Source: Pseudomonas sp. GM78
Lineage (GTDB): Bacteria; Pseudomonadota; Gammaproteobacteria; Pseudomonadales; Pseudomonadaceae
Reading direction: 5' to 3'
Length of the DNA stretch: 55,560 bases
NCBI RefSeq assembly: GCF_000282475.1
Contig: NZ_AKJF01000067.1
Span: 1-55,560 of the forward strand
Below are positions 44,124 through 52,586 of this stretch, one piece after another. The notes below the pieces were generated by a model. The model had not been told where the DNA came from, made no database searches, and saw only the letters and a program-made list of their open reading frames with translations. Numbering within the stretch: position 1 is the first letter of the stretch; each line of letters starts with the position of its first letter. A program made the translations under genes and the position numbers.

Positions 44124-44150
44124 CATAATGCAAATCTTTCGCATTATGTG
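44124..44150 (-). promoter_or_regulatory. Fur-like palindrome upstream of icmP
   Basis: Perfect inverted repeat ACATAATGC (44124-44132), nine bases, GCATTATGT (44142-44150). The core AATGCAAATCTTTCGCATT resembles Pseudomonas Fur boxes. It ends 59 bases before the chosen icmP start. Confidence 0.65.
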
Positions 44151-44186
44151 TAAAGGGTTGTGGTTGGAAATATTTCTTATTCACCT

Positions 44187-44267
44187 TGTAGGAGCGAGGC
44201 TTGCCCGCGAAGGCGGCTTTACTGACACACCGCATCGCCTGGTTCGCCTGCAAGCCGGGCTCCTACA
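44187..44267. repeat. REP-type inverted repeat between icmP and bifA
   Basis: Left arm from TGTAGGAGCGAGGCTTGCC at 44187, right arm ending GCAAGCCGGGCTCCTACA at 44267, with mismatches towards the middle. It follows the bifA stop codon by 7 bases and may end bifA transcription. Confidence 0.85.
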
Positions 44268-44273
44268 CGGGGG

Positions 44274-46325
44274 TTACAAGATTGCGGCATTACTGCGCTG
44301 GGCCTGTTTGAGGTAAGCCACCAGCTCTCGGGCCGGCAGGGGTTTGCTGTAGAAGTAGCCCTGACCCTCGTGGCAGCCTTCGGAGATGATGTAGGCCTCC
44401 TGCTCCAGGGTTTCCACGCCTTCGGCGATCACCTGCATACCCAGGCTCTTGCCCAATTGGATGATGGCGCGAACGATGGTTGCGTCGTCATCGTCATCGA
44501 GCAGGTCCTGGACGAAACTCTTGTCGATCTTGATCTTGTCCAGCGGCAGGCTTTTCAGATAACTCAGTGACGAATAACCCGTACCGAAGTCGTCGATCGC
44601 GATCAGCGCACCGGAGCGACGCAGGCTGAGCAAGTGCTGGGCGGCGGTGCTGATGTCTTCCATCAGGCCGGTTTCGGTGACTTCCAGCTCCAGGCTGCGC
44701 GGCGGCAGGCGATACATCTGCATCAGGTTGTTGATCACCCGCGGCAACTCGGCGTGGTGCAGCTGCACGGTGGAAAGATTTACCGCCATGCGCATGTCGC
44801 TGAAGCCCTGGTCGTGCCAGTCGCGCAACTGCTTGCAGGCCTGGTCCAGCACCCATTCACCGATGGCGATGATGGTGCCGTTCTGCTCGGCCAGGGGGAT
44901 GAACAGGTCTGGTGGTACCAGCCCGTGGTCGGGATGCTGCCAGCGGATCAACGCTTCGACGCCGACCACCCGGTGATCGCGATAGCTGATCTGCGGTTGG
45001 TAGACCAGGTAGAACTGGTCGCGGGCCAGCGCATCGCGCAGGTCCTTTTCCAGCTCGCGGCGGCGGCGCATTTCGGTGTCGACGCTGGCGATATAGAACT
45101 GATAGCGGTTGCGCGAGCGCGTCTTGGCCAGGGTCATGGTCTGCTCGGCTTTTTGCAGCAACTTCTCGGTACTGTCGCCATCCTCGGGGAACAGGGTAAT
45201 GCCGATGGTGGCGCGCAGGCGGATCTGTTGATGATCGAGGGCAAATGCCGCTTCCAGGTCATCGAGAATGCTTTGGGCCAGTTCGGCGGCTTCGTAGGGT
45301 TGCTCGATATCGGCCTGCACCAGGGCGAACTGGTCGCCACCCAGGCGGGCGAGGGCGCCCAGGCGTCCGCTGTGCGCGCGCAGGCGATCGGCCAGGGCCA
45401 GCAGCAACTGGTCGCCGGTCTGGTAGCTGAACTGTTCGTTGATGCCCTTGAAGTCATCGAGCCCGACACACAACACCGCGACCCGGCGTTGCAGCTTGCC
45501 GGCATCGACGAGGATCCTGTCCAGCTGTGTTTGCAATTGCTGGCGGTTCGGCAGGCCGGTAAGGAAATCGTACTGGGCCATGCGCAACAGGCTGTTTTCC
45601 GCTTCGTGGCGCAGGTGGGTGTTGCGCTCGATGGATTCGAGCAACTGGTTGGCGGTGTTGATCCACAGCCCCAGTTCGTTCTTCTCGTGGCCCTTGAGCA
45701 ATGGAATCTTGTGCTCGCTGGGGCGGTCGGGGTTGATTTCGGTCAGGTGCTCGATGATTCGCGACAGGGGTTTGGTCAACAGCCAGTGATAGACCAGGTA
45801 CAGCACCAGTCCCATGGCCATGGCACGCAGTACCCCGGAAATGAAGATGATCACCGAACTGACGATAAAGCCCTTGCCGTAGGTGGCGGTGTCGAGGGTG
45901 ATGCTCAGGTCGCCGTAATACTCGCTGTAAGGGCCGCGCCCCACCAACTGGGTGGTGAAGGTGCGTTCCTTGCCGAGAATCAGGTCGGTCAGCCAGCGAC
46001 TGCTGGAGTGCTGCAGCTCACGGGATTTTTGCGCCAGCATGGCTTCGTTGGGATGGCCAATGGAAGCCTGACGCACCGCATCATCCTGAAACAGGCCTTC
46101 GATCACCTGCATGCCCATTTCCCGGTCCAGGCTGTAGACGGCCTGGGTGGAGGGGTCGCGGAACATGTCGAGGATGCGTTCGGCATCGCCGGCGACGGCC
46201 TGGCGTGTTTTATAGGCATCGAACACGATCTGCGCGCAGCTCAAGACCACGCCGACGATCAATGCCGACAGGAGCACGACCCGGAGCAACTTCACCGACA
46301 AGCTGTTCTTGAGTTCCAGCTTCAA
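44274..46325 (-). CDS. bifA: c-di-GMP phosphodiesterase BifA (degenerate GGDEF, EAL)
   Basis: Inner-membrane protein, 683 residues. TM1 about 12-34, a periplasmic domain to about 152, TM2 about 153-180, a GGDEF domain (about 248-412) whose motif is GGDQF (329-333), and a C-terminal EAL domain with EAL at 457-459, NLSTVQL, EVTETGLMED, DDFGTGYSS and AEGVET all kept. The cyclase part is thus expected to be inactive or regulatory while the phosphodiesterase is active. BifA lowers c-di-GMP and so favours swarming over biofilm. ATG 46325 is used. It is a single-gene unit; 327 bases separate it from gcd. Confidence 0.93.
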   Translation of the reverse strand: MKLELKNSLSVKLLRVVLLSALIVGVVLSCAQIVFDAYKTRQAVAGDAERILDMFRDPSTQAVYSLDREMGMQVIEGLFQDDAVRQASIGHPNEAMLAQKSRELQHSSSRWLTDLILGKERTFTTQLVGRGPYSEYYGDLSITLDTATYGKGFIVSSVIIFISGVLRAMAMGLVLYLVYHWLLTKPLSRIIEHLTEINPDRPSEHKIPLLKGHEKNELGLWINTANQLLESIERNTHLRHEAENSLLRMAQYDFLTGLPNRQQLQTQLDRILVDAGKLQRRVAVLCVGLDDFKGINEQFSYQTGDQLLLALADRLRAHSGRLGALARLGGDQFALVQADIEQPYEAAELAQSILDDLEAAFALDHQQIRLRATIGITLFPEDGDSTEKLLQKAEQTMTLAKTRSRNRYQFYIASVDTEMRRRRELEKDLRDALARDQFYLVYQPQISYRDHRVVGVEALIRWQHPDHGLVPPDLFIPLAEQNGTIIAIGEWVLDQACKQLRDWHDQGFSDMRMAVNLSTVQLHHAELPRVINNLMQMYRLPPRSLELEVTETGLMEDISTAAQHLLSLRRSGALIAIDDFGTGYSSLSYLKSLPLDKIKIDKSFVQDLLDDDDDATIVRAIIQLGKSLGMQVIAEGVETLEQEAYIISEGCHEGQGYFYSKPLPARELVAYLKQAQRSNAAIL

Positions 46326-46600
46326 AGGGTAATTCCTTGTTCCGTGCGGGTAGCATCAAGTTGCCATGAGTATTGGCAATCCCGTGATGGCAGTCAAAGG
46401 GACAATCCATCCTGCGGAATTTTGCCTGCAGCTTGGCCGATTTGCTGTGTCTGGGGCAATTGCCCGATCAGTACTGTGTCGGTAGTCGAGTCCTTCAACT
46501 TGAGGGGAATTGGGACAAAATTTCCTTTCGTTAGATGTTAGACGGCTGTGGCGTTGAGGCAAGGTGCCGGGCGCTGCTTTTGGACTGGTCGCTCGCCCAC
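46326..46600. other. intergenic region upstream of bifA
   Basis: About 275 bases with no supported gene. They must hold the bifA promoter, but I did not find a sigma-70 or sigma-28 pair that I would defend. The short frames here show no ribosome binding site or family motif. Confidence 0.5.
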
Positions 46601-46631
46601 AAAAAAGGCGACCCCCTGCGGGAGTCGCCTT
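46601..46631 (-). terminator. gcd terminator
   Basis: AAGGCGAC (46605-46612) with CCC and, after a CTGC loop, GGG, one bulged A and GTCGCCTT (46624-46631). The minus strand continues with a T run. It lies 22 bases past the gcd stop. Confidence 0.88.
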
Positions 46632-46652
46632 GGCGTTAACTACGGTTGTCGC

Positions 46653-49061
46653 TTATTCCGACAGTTTGTAGGCAATCACGTAGTCACCCTGTTTGGTGCC
46701 CAGCGAGCCGTGACCGCCAGCCACGACCAGCACGTATTGCTTGCCGTCCTTGCCGGTGTAGGTCATCGGCGTGGTTTGCGCGCCTGCTGGCAGGCGGCCT
46801 TCCCACAGTTGCTTGCCGTTTTTCACGTCGTAGGCACGCAGGTACTGGTCGAGGGTGCCGCTGAGGAAACCGACGCCGCCAGCGGTGGTGAAGGTGCCGC
46901 CCAGGCTCGGGACGCCCATGCTCAGGGGGATCGGAACCGGCGAGCTGTCACGCACGGTACCGTTCTTGTGCATCCAGATTTTTTCATGGGTGGTCAGGTC
47001 GATCGCGGCCACGTAGCCCCACGCTGGCGCCTGGCACGGCAGGCCCATTGGCGACAGCAAGGCTTCGAGCACCACGCCGTACGGCGCGCCCTTGTTTGGC
47101 TGCACGCCTTCGGTTTCGCTTTTACGCGGGCCTTGGGCGGCGATTTCGGCGGCCGGGATCATTTTCGATTTGAACGCCATGTAGCTCGGGTTCACGAAGG
47201 CGATCTGACGCACCGGGTCAACCGAGATACCGCCCCAATCGAACACACCGAAATTGCCCGGGTACACGATCGAACCCTGCAGCGACGGCGGGGTGAACGG
47301 GCCGTCGTAGCGCATGGATTTGAAGTCGATCCGGCAGATCAGTTGGTCGAACGGCGTGACGCCCCACATGTCGCGCTCTTGCAGCGGCGGCGGCATCAGG
47401 TTCAGGTCGGATTTGGGTTGCGTCGGCGAGGTGTGGTCGCCTTCCACCGCGCCTTGCGGCACTGGCACTTCGTTGATCGGCACGATGGCCTGGCCGGTGC
47501 TGCGGTCCAGCACGTAGATGCTGCCTTGCTTGGTCGACGCCAGGACGGCCTGTTTCACGCCATCGGCGGTTTTCAGGTCCATCAGGGTCGGCTGGCCGCC
47601 GACGTCCATGTCCCACAGGTCATGGTGAGTGAACTGGAAGTGCCAGCGCACTTTACCGGTGGCGATGTCCAGGGCGGTCAGGCCGGCCGCGTGCAGTTCC
47701 GACTCGGGGGTACGCGCGCCGCCGAACTGGTCCGGGGTCTGGTTGCCCATCGGCAGGTACAGCATGCCGAGTTTTTCATCGACCGCGAACATGGACCACA
47801 TGTTCGGCGAGTTGCGGGTGTAGGTCTTGCCCTCGGCAATCGGCGTCGTATCGTCCGGGTTGCCGCTGTCCCAGTTCCACACCAGCTTGCCGGTGTGCAC
47901 GTCGAACGCGCGGATCACGCCGCTTGGCTCGTCAGTGGAGACGTTATCGGTGACATGGCCGCCAATCACCACCAGATCCTTGGTGACCGCAGGTGGCGAG
48001 GTGGAGTAGTAACCGCCGGCCGTGAAGCCGCCGATGTTGGCGCGCAGGTCGACCTGGCCCTTGTCGCCGAAGTCTTCGCACATCTTGCCGGTGTCGGCGT
48101 TCAGCGCGATCAGGCGGGTGTCGGCGGTCGGCAGGAAGATCTTGCGTGGGCAAGCGCTGGCCGGGGCCGGGCTGGCCGAACCGGTCGGGCTCTGTTCGGA
48201 GGCATACACGGCGTCATCGTGATAGGTCACGCCACGGCAGGTCATGTGTGCCCAACCCTTGAAGTTCGCCGCATTCTGCGTCGAGAGCTTCGGATCGAAA
48301 CGCCAGATTTCCTTGCCGGTGTCCGGGTCCAGCGCGATCACCTGGCTGTGCGGCGTGCACACGTAGAGCATGCCGTTGACTTTCAGCGGGGTGTTTTCAG
48401 CGGTGGTTTCGCCCGGGTCGTTCGGCCCAGGCAGGTCACCGGTGCGGTAGGTCCAGGCCGGTACCAGCTTGTTGACGTTTTGCGGGGTGATCTGCGCCAG
48501 CGGCGAGTAACGGTCACCGTGGGCGCTGCGGCCGTAGGAGTTCCAGTCACCGTCGGGCATGGCCGGGGCGGTGTTGGTCATGCCCGGCACGCTGTCGCGG
48601 TCCAGTTGACCCTTGATTTCACCCGGGTTGGTGAACTGGCTGGCCAGGGCCGTTGCGCCCGCGATCACCACGGCCACGCTCAGGGCGCCGGTGCCCAGGG
48701 GGGCGGCGCCATCACGCAGCAGCGGTCGGCGGAACCACGGCAGCAACATGACCAGGCCCAGCGCGAACAGCATCGCCAGGCGCGGCACCAGCTGCCACCA
48801 GTCCAGGCCGACTTCCCACAGCGCCCAGACGGTGCTGGCGAACAGCACCAGTGCGTACAGGCCCAGCGCGGCACGGCGCGCGGCGATTAACAGGAGGCCG
48901 GTCAGCGCCAGGCCGATACCGGCCAGCAGGTAGTACAGCGAGCCGCCGAGCATGCTCAGCTTGATCCCGCCGGCCAGCATGGCCAGGCCCATTAGCAGAA
49001 GCAGAATGCCGAGCAGGGTCGGCAATAGACGGCTTCGACTCAAAGCACCGTCAGTGCTCAT
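46653..49061 (-). CDS. gcd: membrane-bound PQQ glucose dehydrogenase
   Basis: Quinoprotein that oxidises glucose to gluconolactone in the periplasm and passes electrons to ubiquinone, 802 residues. Five membrane helices fill the first 140 residues; the rest is the eight-blade PQQ propeller with DWNSYGRSAHGDRYSPL, TYHDDAVYASE, HHDLWDMDVGGQPTL and the closing GGHGSLGTKQGDYVIAY. This enzyme gives fluorescent pseudomonads their gluconate production and phosphate-solubilising ability. The OprB-type sugar porin gene lies directly upstream on the same strand, 217 bases away, with a REP repeat between; the pair fits glucose entry and periplasmic oxidation. Confidence 0.97.
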   Translation of the reverse strand: MSTDGALSRSRLLPTLLGILLLLMGLAMLAGGIKLSMLGGSLYYLLAGIGLALTGLLLIAARRAALGLYALVLFASTVWALWEVGLDWWQLVPRLAMLFALGLVMLLPWFRRPLLRDGAAPLGTGALSVAVVIAGATALASQFTNPGEIKGQLDRDSVPGMTNTAPAMPDGDWNSYGRSAHGDRYSPLAQITPQNVNKLVPAWTYRTGDLPGPNDPGETTAENTPLKVNGMLYVCTPHSQVIALDPDTGKEIWRFDPKLSTQNAANFKGWAHMTCRGVTYHDDAVYASEQSPTGSASPAPASACPRKIFLPTADTRLIALNADTGKMCEDFGDKGQVDLRANIGGFTAGGYYSTSPPAVTKDLVVIGGHVTDNVSTDEPSGVIRAFDVHTGKLVWNWDSGNPDDTTPIAEGKTYTRNSPNMWSMFAVDEKLGMLYLPMGNQTPDQFGGARTPESELHAAGLTALDIATGKVRWHFQFTHHDLWDMDVGGQPTLMDLKTADGVKQAVLASTKQGSIYVLDRSTGQAIVPINEVPVPQGAVEGDHTSPTQPKSDLNLMPPPLQERDMWGVTPFDQLICRIDFKSMRYDGPFTPPSLQGSIVYPGNFGVFDWGGISVDPVRQIAFVNPSYMAFKSKMIPAAEIAAQGPRKSETEGVQPNKGAPYGVVLEALLSPMGLPCQAPAWGYVAAIDLTTHEKIWMHKNGTVRDSSPVPIPLSMGVPSLGGTFTTAGGVGFLSGTLDQYLRAYDVKNGKQLWEGRLPAGAQTTPMTYTGKDGKQYVLVVAGGHGSLGTKQGDYVIAYKLSE

Positions 49062-49167
49062 AGTGTGGTTCTCCGTGACGTTTCAAGTGGTCCCGCGCAG
49101 GTTCACTGTAGATGAGGATCCCGCGGGGGCGTGGTTCATACAAAAACCGGTTGGGGCGTCGCATTCC

Positions 49168-49264
49168 CCCTGTAGGAGCAAAGCTTGCTCGCGATTGCGG
49201 ACTGTCGGCCGCATCTGCGGTGACTGACACTCCGTCATCGCGAGCAAGCTTTGCTCCTACAGGG
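49168..49264. repeat. REP-type inverted repeat between oprB and gcd
   Basis: Perfect 28-base arms, 49168-49195 and 49237-49264, ends CCCTGTAGGAGCAAAGC and complement, around a 41-base centre. It lies 14 bases past the oprB stop and may set the 3' end of its mRNA. Confidence 0.93.
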
Positions 49265-49278
49265 TTTTGTGGTGTTGG

Positions 49279-50661
49279 TTAGAACGACGACTGGATCTTG
49301 ATCCCGCCAATCAGCGCGTCATCGACCTCGTTCACGCCACCGGGGTGGCGGATGTATTGCAGGTTCGGGCGCACCGTCAGCCAGTTCGTGACGTGCACGC
49401 CGTAATAGAGTTCGGCGCTGTATTCGGTGTCCTGGGGCGGCAGGAAGGCCGGGTTGTCGTAGTCAAAGACTGCCTTGGCCTGATTGCTCGCCTGGGCATT
49501 CTTGCGATACGCCGGGTTGACGTGCACGCGGGCCATGGCAAAGCCGATGTCATCCCGGGCGCGTGCGTCGAACAGGCCTTTGTAGACGAGGCCGGCCTGG
49601 ACATAGTTGTCGATGGCGTTGGTCTTCTTGTCGTGCATCGTGCCGTTGGCAAACACACTCAAGCCCCGACTGTGATCGCTGGCGACGCTGGTGATTTGTT
49701 GCTGGATACCGAGCCACACACCGTGCTTGCTCGATGCGCTGCGGTAAGCCTCGCCACTCAGGGCGGCGGGCTGACCGTTGCTGTCCTTGTAGACATCCTT
49801 GGCGTCGGCGTTGCTGTAGTAGTAGCCAGCCCGGTATTCACCCGGCAGACCGTTGAGCTTTGGCGTCCACACCAGCTCCACCGGCAGGATTGCCCCTTGG
49901 GTGCCGCTGCCGCTGAGCTTGAAGCCGTTGTCGCGATCGAGGTTCGATGGATTTTGCTCGTAAGCGCCGACCTGCGCGTACAGCTCCGGAGTCAGGTGAT
50001 ACTTGACCCGCAGCGCCCACTGGCTGACGGGCCAGTTGTACCAGATGTCGCCCACCCAGTTGCCGACCTGGGAGCCGCAGAACGCCAGGTTCTGGAAGTC
50101 GCAGGGGAAGCTGTTGAAGTCTTCGCCTTCACCGAAACGGCCGACCTTGATGTCGAGTGTCTGGTCGAAGAATTTCTGCTGGTACCACATCTGCGTCAGG
50201 CGCGTGGTCTGGCCACGGCCCCAGACTTCCTGCGCCGAAGTGAATCCGCCGACCCGCGGGTCGTTGATCCGGTCGTTGCTGATGTTGTTGCCGCTGCGTT
50301 TGGTGAGGGTCAGCTGGAACTCGGCGTCGTCCCAGCCGAGGATTTTCTGCAGGTCCAGGTGAGTGCCAAGCGCGAACTGATCGCTGTAGCGAGCGGTGCG
50401 ATCGTGGTCGTAGCCGCCGTGCAAGTTGCTGCCCATTTCACCGGTGTAGTCGATCTTGAAGTCGTAGCCCTTTGCCGCCAGCTCGCTGCGGGTGCCGTTC
50501 CAGTCACCGAGCATCCACGGTGAGTCGCTGTCGAAGGCGGGCGCCGCCTGGCTAGCAGTGGCGAGGCTCAAAACGCTAAGCCCGGCGAACAGGCTCAAGG
50601 CTTTTTGGCGAGTGAAAGACGTAAAGACAGCGCTGTCTTTCGAGCGTTGTAAATCTGGCAT
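49279..50661 (-). CDS. oprB: OprB-family carbohydrate-selective porin
   Basis: Outer-membrane sugar channel, 460 residues. A signal peptide with an extended N-region ends near ATASQA; the mature part begins APAFDSDSPWMLGDWNGTRSEL, the OprB family signature, and the chain shows alternating beta-strand patterns and ends in Phe (IKIQSSF), as outer-membrane barrels do. Two Cys in FPCDFQNLAFCGSQ probably form a disulphide, as in other OprB. Beside gcd it would bring glucose to the periplasmic dehydrogenase. The 271-base gap before it holds its promoter, but I could not assign boxes. Confidence 0.94.
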   Translation of the reverse strand: MPDLQRSKDSAVFTSFTRQKALSLFAGLSVLSLATASQAAPAFDSDSPWMLGDWNGTRSELAAKGYDFKIDYTGEMGSNLHGGYDHDRTARYSDQFALGTHLDLQKILGWDDAEFQLTLTKRSGNNISNDRINDPRVGGFTSAQEVWGRGQTTRLTQMWYQQKFFDQTLDIKVGRFGEGEDFNSFPCDFQNLAFCGSQVGNWVGDIWYNWPVSQWALRVKYHLTPELYAQVGAYEQNPSNLDRDNGFKLSGSGTQGAILPVELVWTPKLNGLPGEYRAGYYYSNADAKDVYKDSNGQPAALSGEAYRSASSKHGVWLGIQQQITSVASDHSRGLSVFANGTMHDKKTNAIDNYVQAGLVYKGLFDARARDDIGFAMARVHVNPAYRKNAQASNQAKAVFDYDNPAFLPPQDTEYSAELYYGVHVTNWLTVRPNLQYIRHPGGVNEVDDALIGGIKIQSSF

Positions 50662-50932
50662 AGGGAAGAAATTCTTGATCTTTTTCGGGGAAATGAACTG
50701 AAAGCAGCAAGGTGGGACGGGCAGCGGAAGCGTTTCAGCTGGGACGGGCGTAAGGATAATGTTCTGTTACAAATAGAGAAAGGGCTTTTACTGACAAGCT
50801 GCCTTTCAAAATCGGTAACAGTAGGCGCAGATCACCTACATTAAACACACAGGACACAGAGCGCTTCCCCCGAGCGAAGCCCTCGGCTAAGGTGCGCGCC
50901 TTCTGCATTTTCACTTCGCCCAAAGGCCTGGC

Positions 50933-51163
50933 ATGAACGAAAACAACCCCGATCCGCTGCACGGCGTGACCCTGGAACAGATCCTCAATGCGCTGGTGAC
51001 CCATTACGAATGGTCGGGGCTGGCCGAGCGCATCGATATCCGTTGCTTCAAGAGCGATCCGAGCATCAAGTCGAGCCTGGCATTCCTGCGCAAGACGCCG
51101 TGGGCGCGGGAGAAAGTCGAGCGCCTGTACGTGAAACTGATGCGCACCAAGCGCCCGGTCTGA
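50933..51163 (+). CDS. VF530-family (DUF2132) small DNA-binding-like protein
   Basis: 76-residue cytoplasmic protein of the VF530/DUF2132 family. The whole sequence follows the family pattern: [39 protein letters not shown] and [14 protein letters not shown]. The solved Vibrio member was suggested to bind DNA; the function is not known. ATG 50933 has AAAGG six bases upstream. The Pr6Pr gene begins two bases after its stop, so they share a transcript, but I see no functional link. Confidence 0.9.
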   Translation: MNENNPDPLHGVTLEQILNALVTHYEWSGLAERIDIRCFKSDPSIKSSLAFLRKTPWAREKVERLYVKLMRTKRPV

Positions 51164-51165
51164 GC

Positions 51166-51828
51166 ATGGGGCAGCCGACTGCCGCGCGGCGGCGTTTTGT
51201 GGCGGTTGCCGCCATCCTCGGCTGGGCGGGATTGAGTATTCAGCTGTATCTGATCCTCTATTCACGCTGGAGCATCGACGCCAGCCTCATGGGCGGGTTG
51301 CTGAGTTTTTTCAGCTTTTTCACGGTGCTGAGCAACACTCTGGTGGCGACTGTCCTGACCTGCGAATGGACGTCCCGGGAATCGTCGTTGCGGCGCTGGT
51401 TTCTACAGCCGTGGGTGAGCAGCGCGGTGGCGGTGAGCATCGCCGTGGTCGGCCTGGGCTACAACGTCTTGCTGCGCCATTTGTGGCACCCCGAAGGCTG
51501 GCAGTGGCTGGCCGACGAGCTATTGCATGACGTCATGCCACTGCTGTTCCTGGGCTATTGGTGGTGGTGCGTCCCCAAAGGCACGTTGCGCCTGTGGCAC
51601 ATCGGCCTATGGGTGATCTACCCGCTAGTGTACTTCGCCTACTCGTTGCTGCGCGGGCATGTGCTGGCGGTCTATCCGTATCCGTTCATCGATGTGGACA
51701 AACTGGGTTATCCACAGGTGTTCGCCAACGCCGGCGGGCTGCTGGCGGGTTTTGTCCTGATTGCGCTGATAGTGATCGGATTGGACCGGCGGGCTCACTC
51801 TTCCTCGCTGTCATCCAGGCGCCAGTAG
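51166..51828 (+). CDS. Pr6Pr-family six-TM membrane protein
   Basis: Integral membrane protein, 220 residues with six predicted helices. Signature elements of the Pr6Pr (predicted six-TM) family are present: FFSFFTVLSNTLVAT in helix 2, LLHDVMPLLFLGYWWW and IYPLVYFAYSLLRG, followed by YPYPFIDV. The fold resembles the FAR-17a/AIG1-like group; no activity is known. ATG 51166 follows the VF530 stop by two bases; the frame open further upstream is a shadow of VF530. Its last 34 bases overlap the 3' end of the convergent siderophore-interacting protein gene. Confidence 0.85.
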   Translation: MGQPTAARRRFVAVAAILGWAGLSIQLYLILYSRWSIDASLMGGLLSFFSFFTVLSNTLVATVLTCEWTSRESSLRRWFLQPWVSSAVAVSIAVVGLGYNVLLRHLWHPEGWQWLADELLHDVMPLLFLGYWWWCVPKGTLRLWHIGLWVIYPLVYFAYSLLRGHVLAVYPYPFIDVDKLGYPQVFANAGGLLAGFVLIALIVIGLDRRAHSSSLSSRRQ

Positions 51829-52586
51829 CCGACCGCCTTGACGAACTGCTCATCCAGCCCATGCTGGTCCAGCAGCACCCGGCGAATCTGCCGTGACACT
51901 TTGGTCTCGGTCGCCACCCACGCATACAGGCTGCCACCGGGCACCGTCAGTTGTTTCACGGTGCTCAACAAATGGTCCTTGCCACCCTCGCGCAACACCC
52001 AGATCACATCGACCTGCGCCGCACTTTCCAGCTTTTGCTGCTCGGCGCCGTTTTCCACTTCAATGACCACCAGCGCCCGCCGATTGGCCGCCAGGCTTTC
52101 CAGGCGTCGGGCGATGGCGGGCAGGGCGGTTTCGTCGCCGATCAGCAGGTAGCTGTCGAAGATATCCGGCACGATCATCGAGCCCCGAGGCCCGCCAATG
52201 TGCAGGAACTGCCCGGGTTCGGCCTGTTCGGCCCAGGTCGAGGCAGGGCCGTCGCCGTGCAGCACGAAATCGATATCCAGCTCCAGGGATTGCAGGTCGT
52301 AGCGGCGCGGGGTGTAGTCGCGCATGGCCGGCATCGGGCCGTTGTCTTTGCCGGCGCCGAGCACCAGGGTCTGCAGCGCCGCCTGTTGCTCCGCGTTTTG
52401 CGGGAACAGCAGTTTGACGTGGTCGTCGGTGCCGAGGCTGACGAAGCCGGCCAACTCAGGGCCGCCCAGGGTAATGCGGCGCATGCGCGGGGTCAGGTCG
52501 ACGACGCGAAGCACCTCCAGGCGACGGCGTTTTATTTCATGCATGACGCGGTGAATGGTTTGGGACGGCACGATTACTTCAGTCAT
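51795..52586 (-). CDS. siderophore-interacting FAD ferric reductase (NfeF-like)
   Basis: Cytoplasmic flavoprotein, 263 residues, of the SIP family (ViuB/YqjH), which reduces ferric siderophores with NAD(P)H to free the iron. The FAD-binding part has MRDYTPRRYD (RxYTxR), the GPASTWAEQAEPGQ loop and GGPRGSMIVP; the C-terminal half holds the NAD(P)H domain with SYLLIGDETALPAI. ATG 52586 overlaps the padR-type gene stop by four bases (ATGA), and the pair matches NfeR-NfeF (YqjI-YqjH) of E. coli, although there the genes are divergent. The 3' end overlaps the convergent Pr6Pr gene by 34 bases. Confidence 0.92.
   Translation of the reverse strand: MTEVIVPSQTIHRVMHEIKRRRLEVLRVVDLTPRMRRITLGGPELAGFVSLGTDDHVKLLFPQNAEQQAALQTLVLGAGKDNGPMPAMRDYTPRRYDLQSLELDIDFVLHGDGPASTWAEQAEPGQFLHIGGPRGSMIVPDIFDSYLLIGDETALPAIARRLESLAANRRALVVIEVENGAEQQKLESAAQVDVIWVLREGGKDHLLSTVKQLTVPGGSLYAWVATETKVSRQIRRVLLDQHGLDEQFVKAVGYWRLDDSEEE

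Noticed and set aside
44634-46541. 635-codon plus-strand open frame opposite bifA
   Set aside because: Antisense shadow of the GGDEF/EAL gene without recognisable domains.
46548-48890. 780-codon plus-strand open frame opposite gcd
   Set aside because: Antisense shadow of gcd, which is unmistakable; composition unlike a real protein (rich in Arg, His, Gln, Val).
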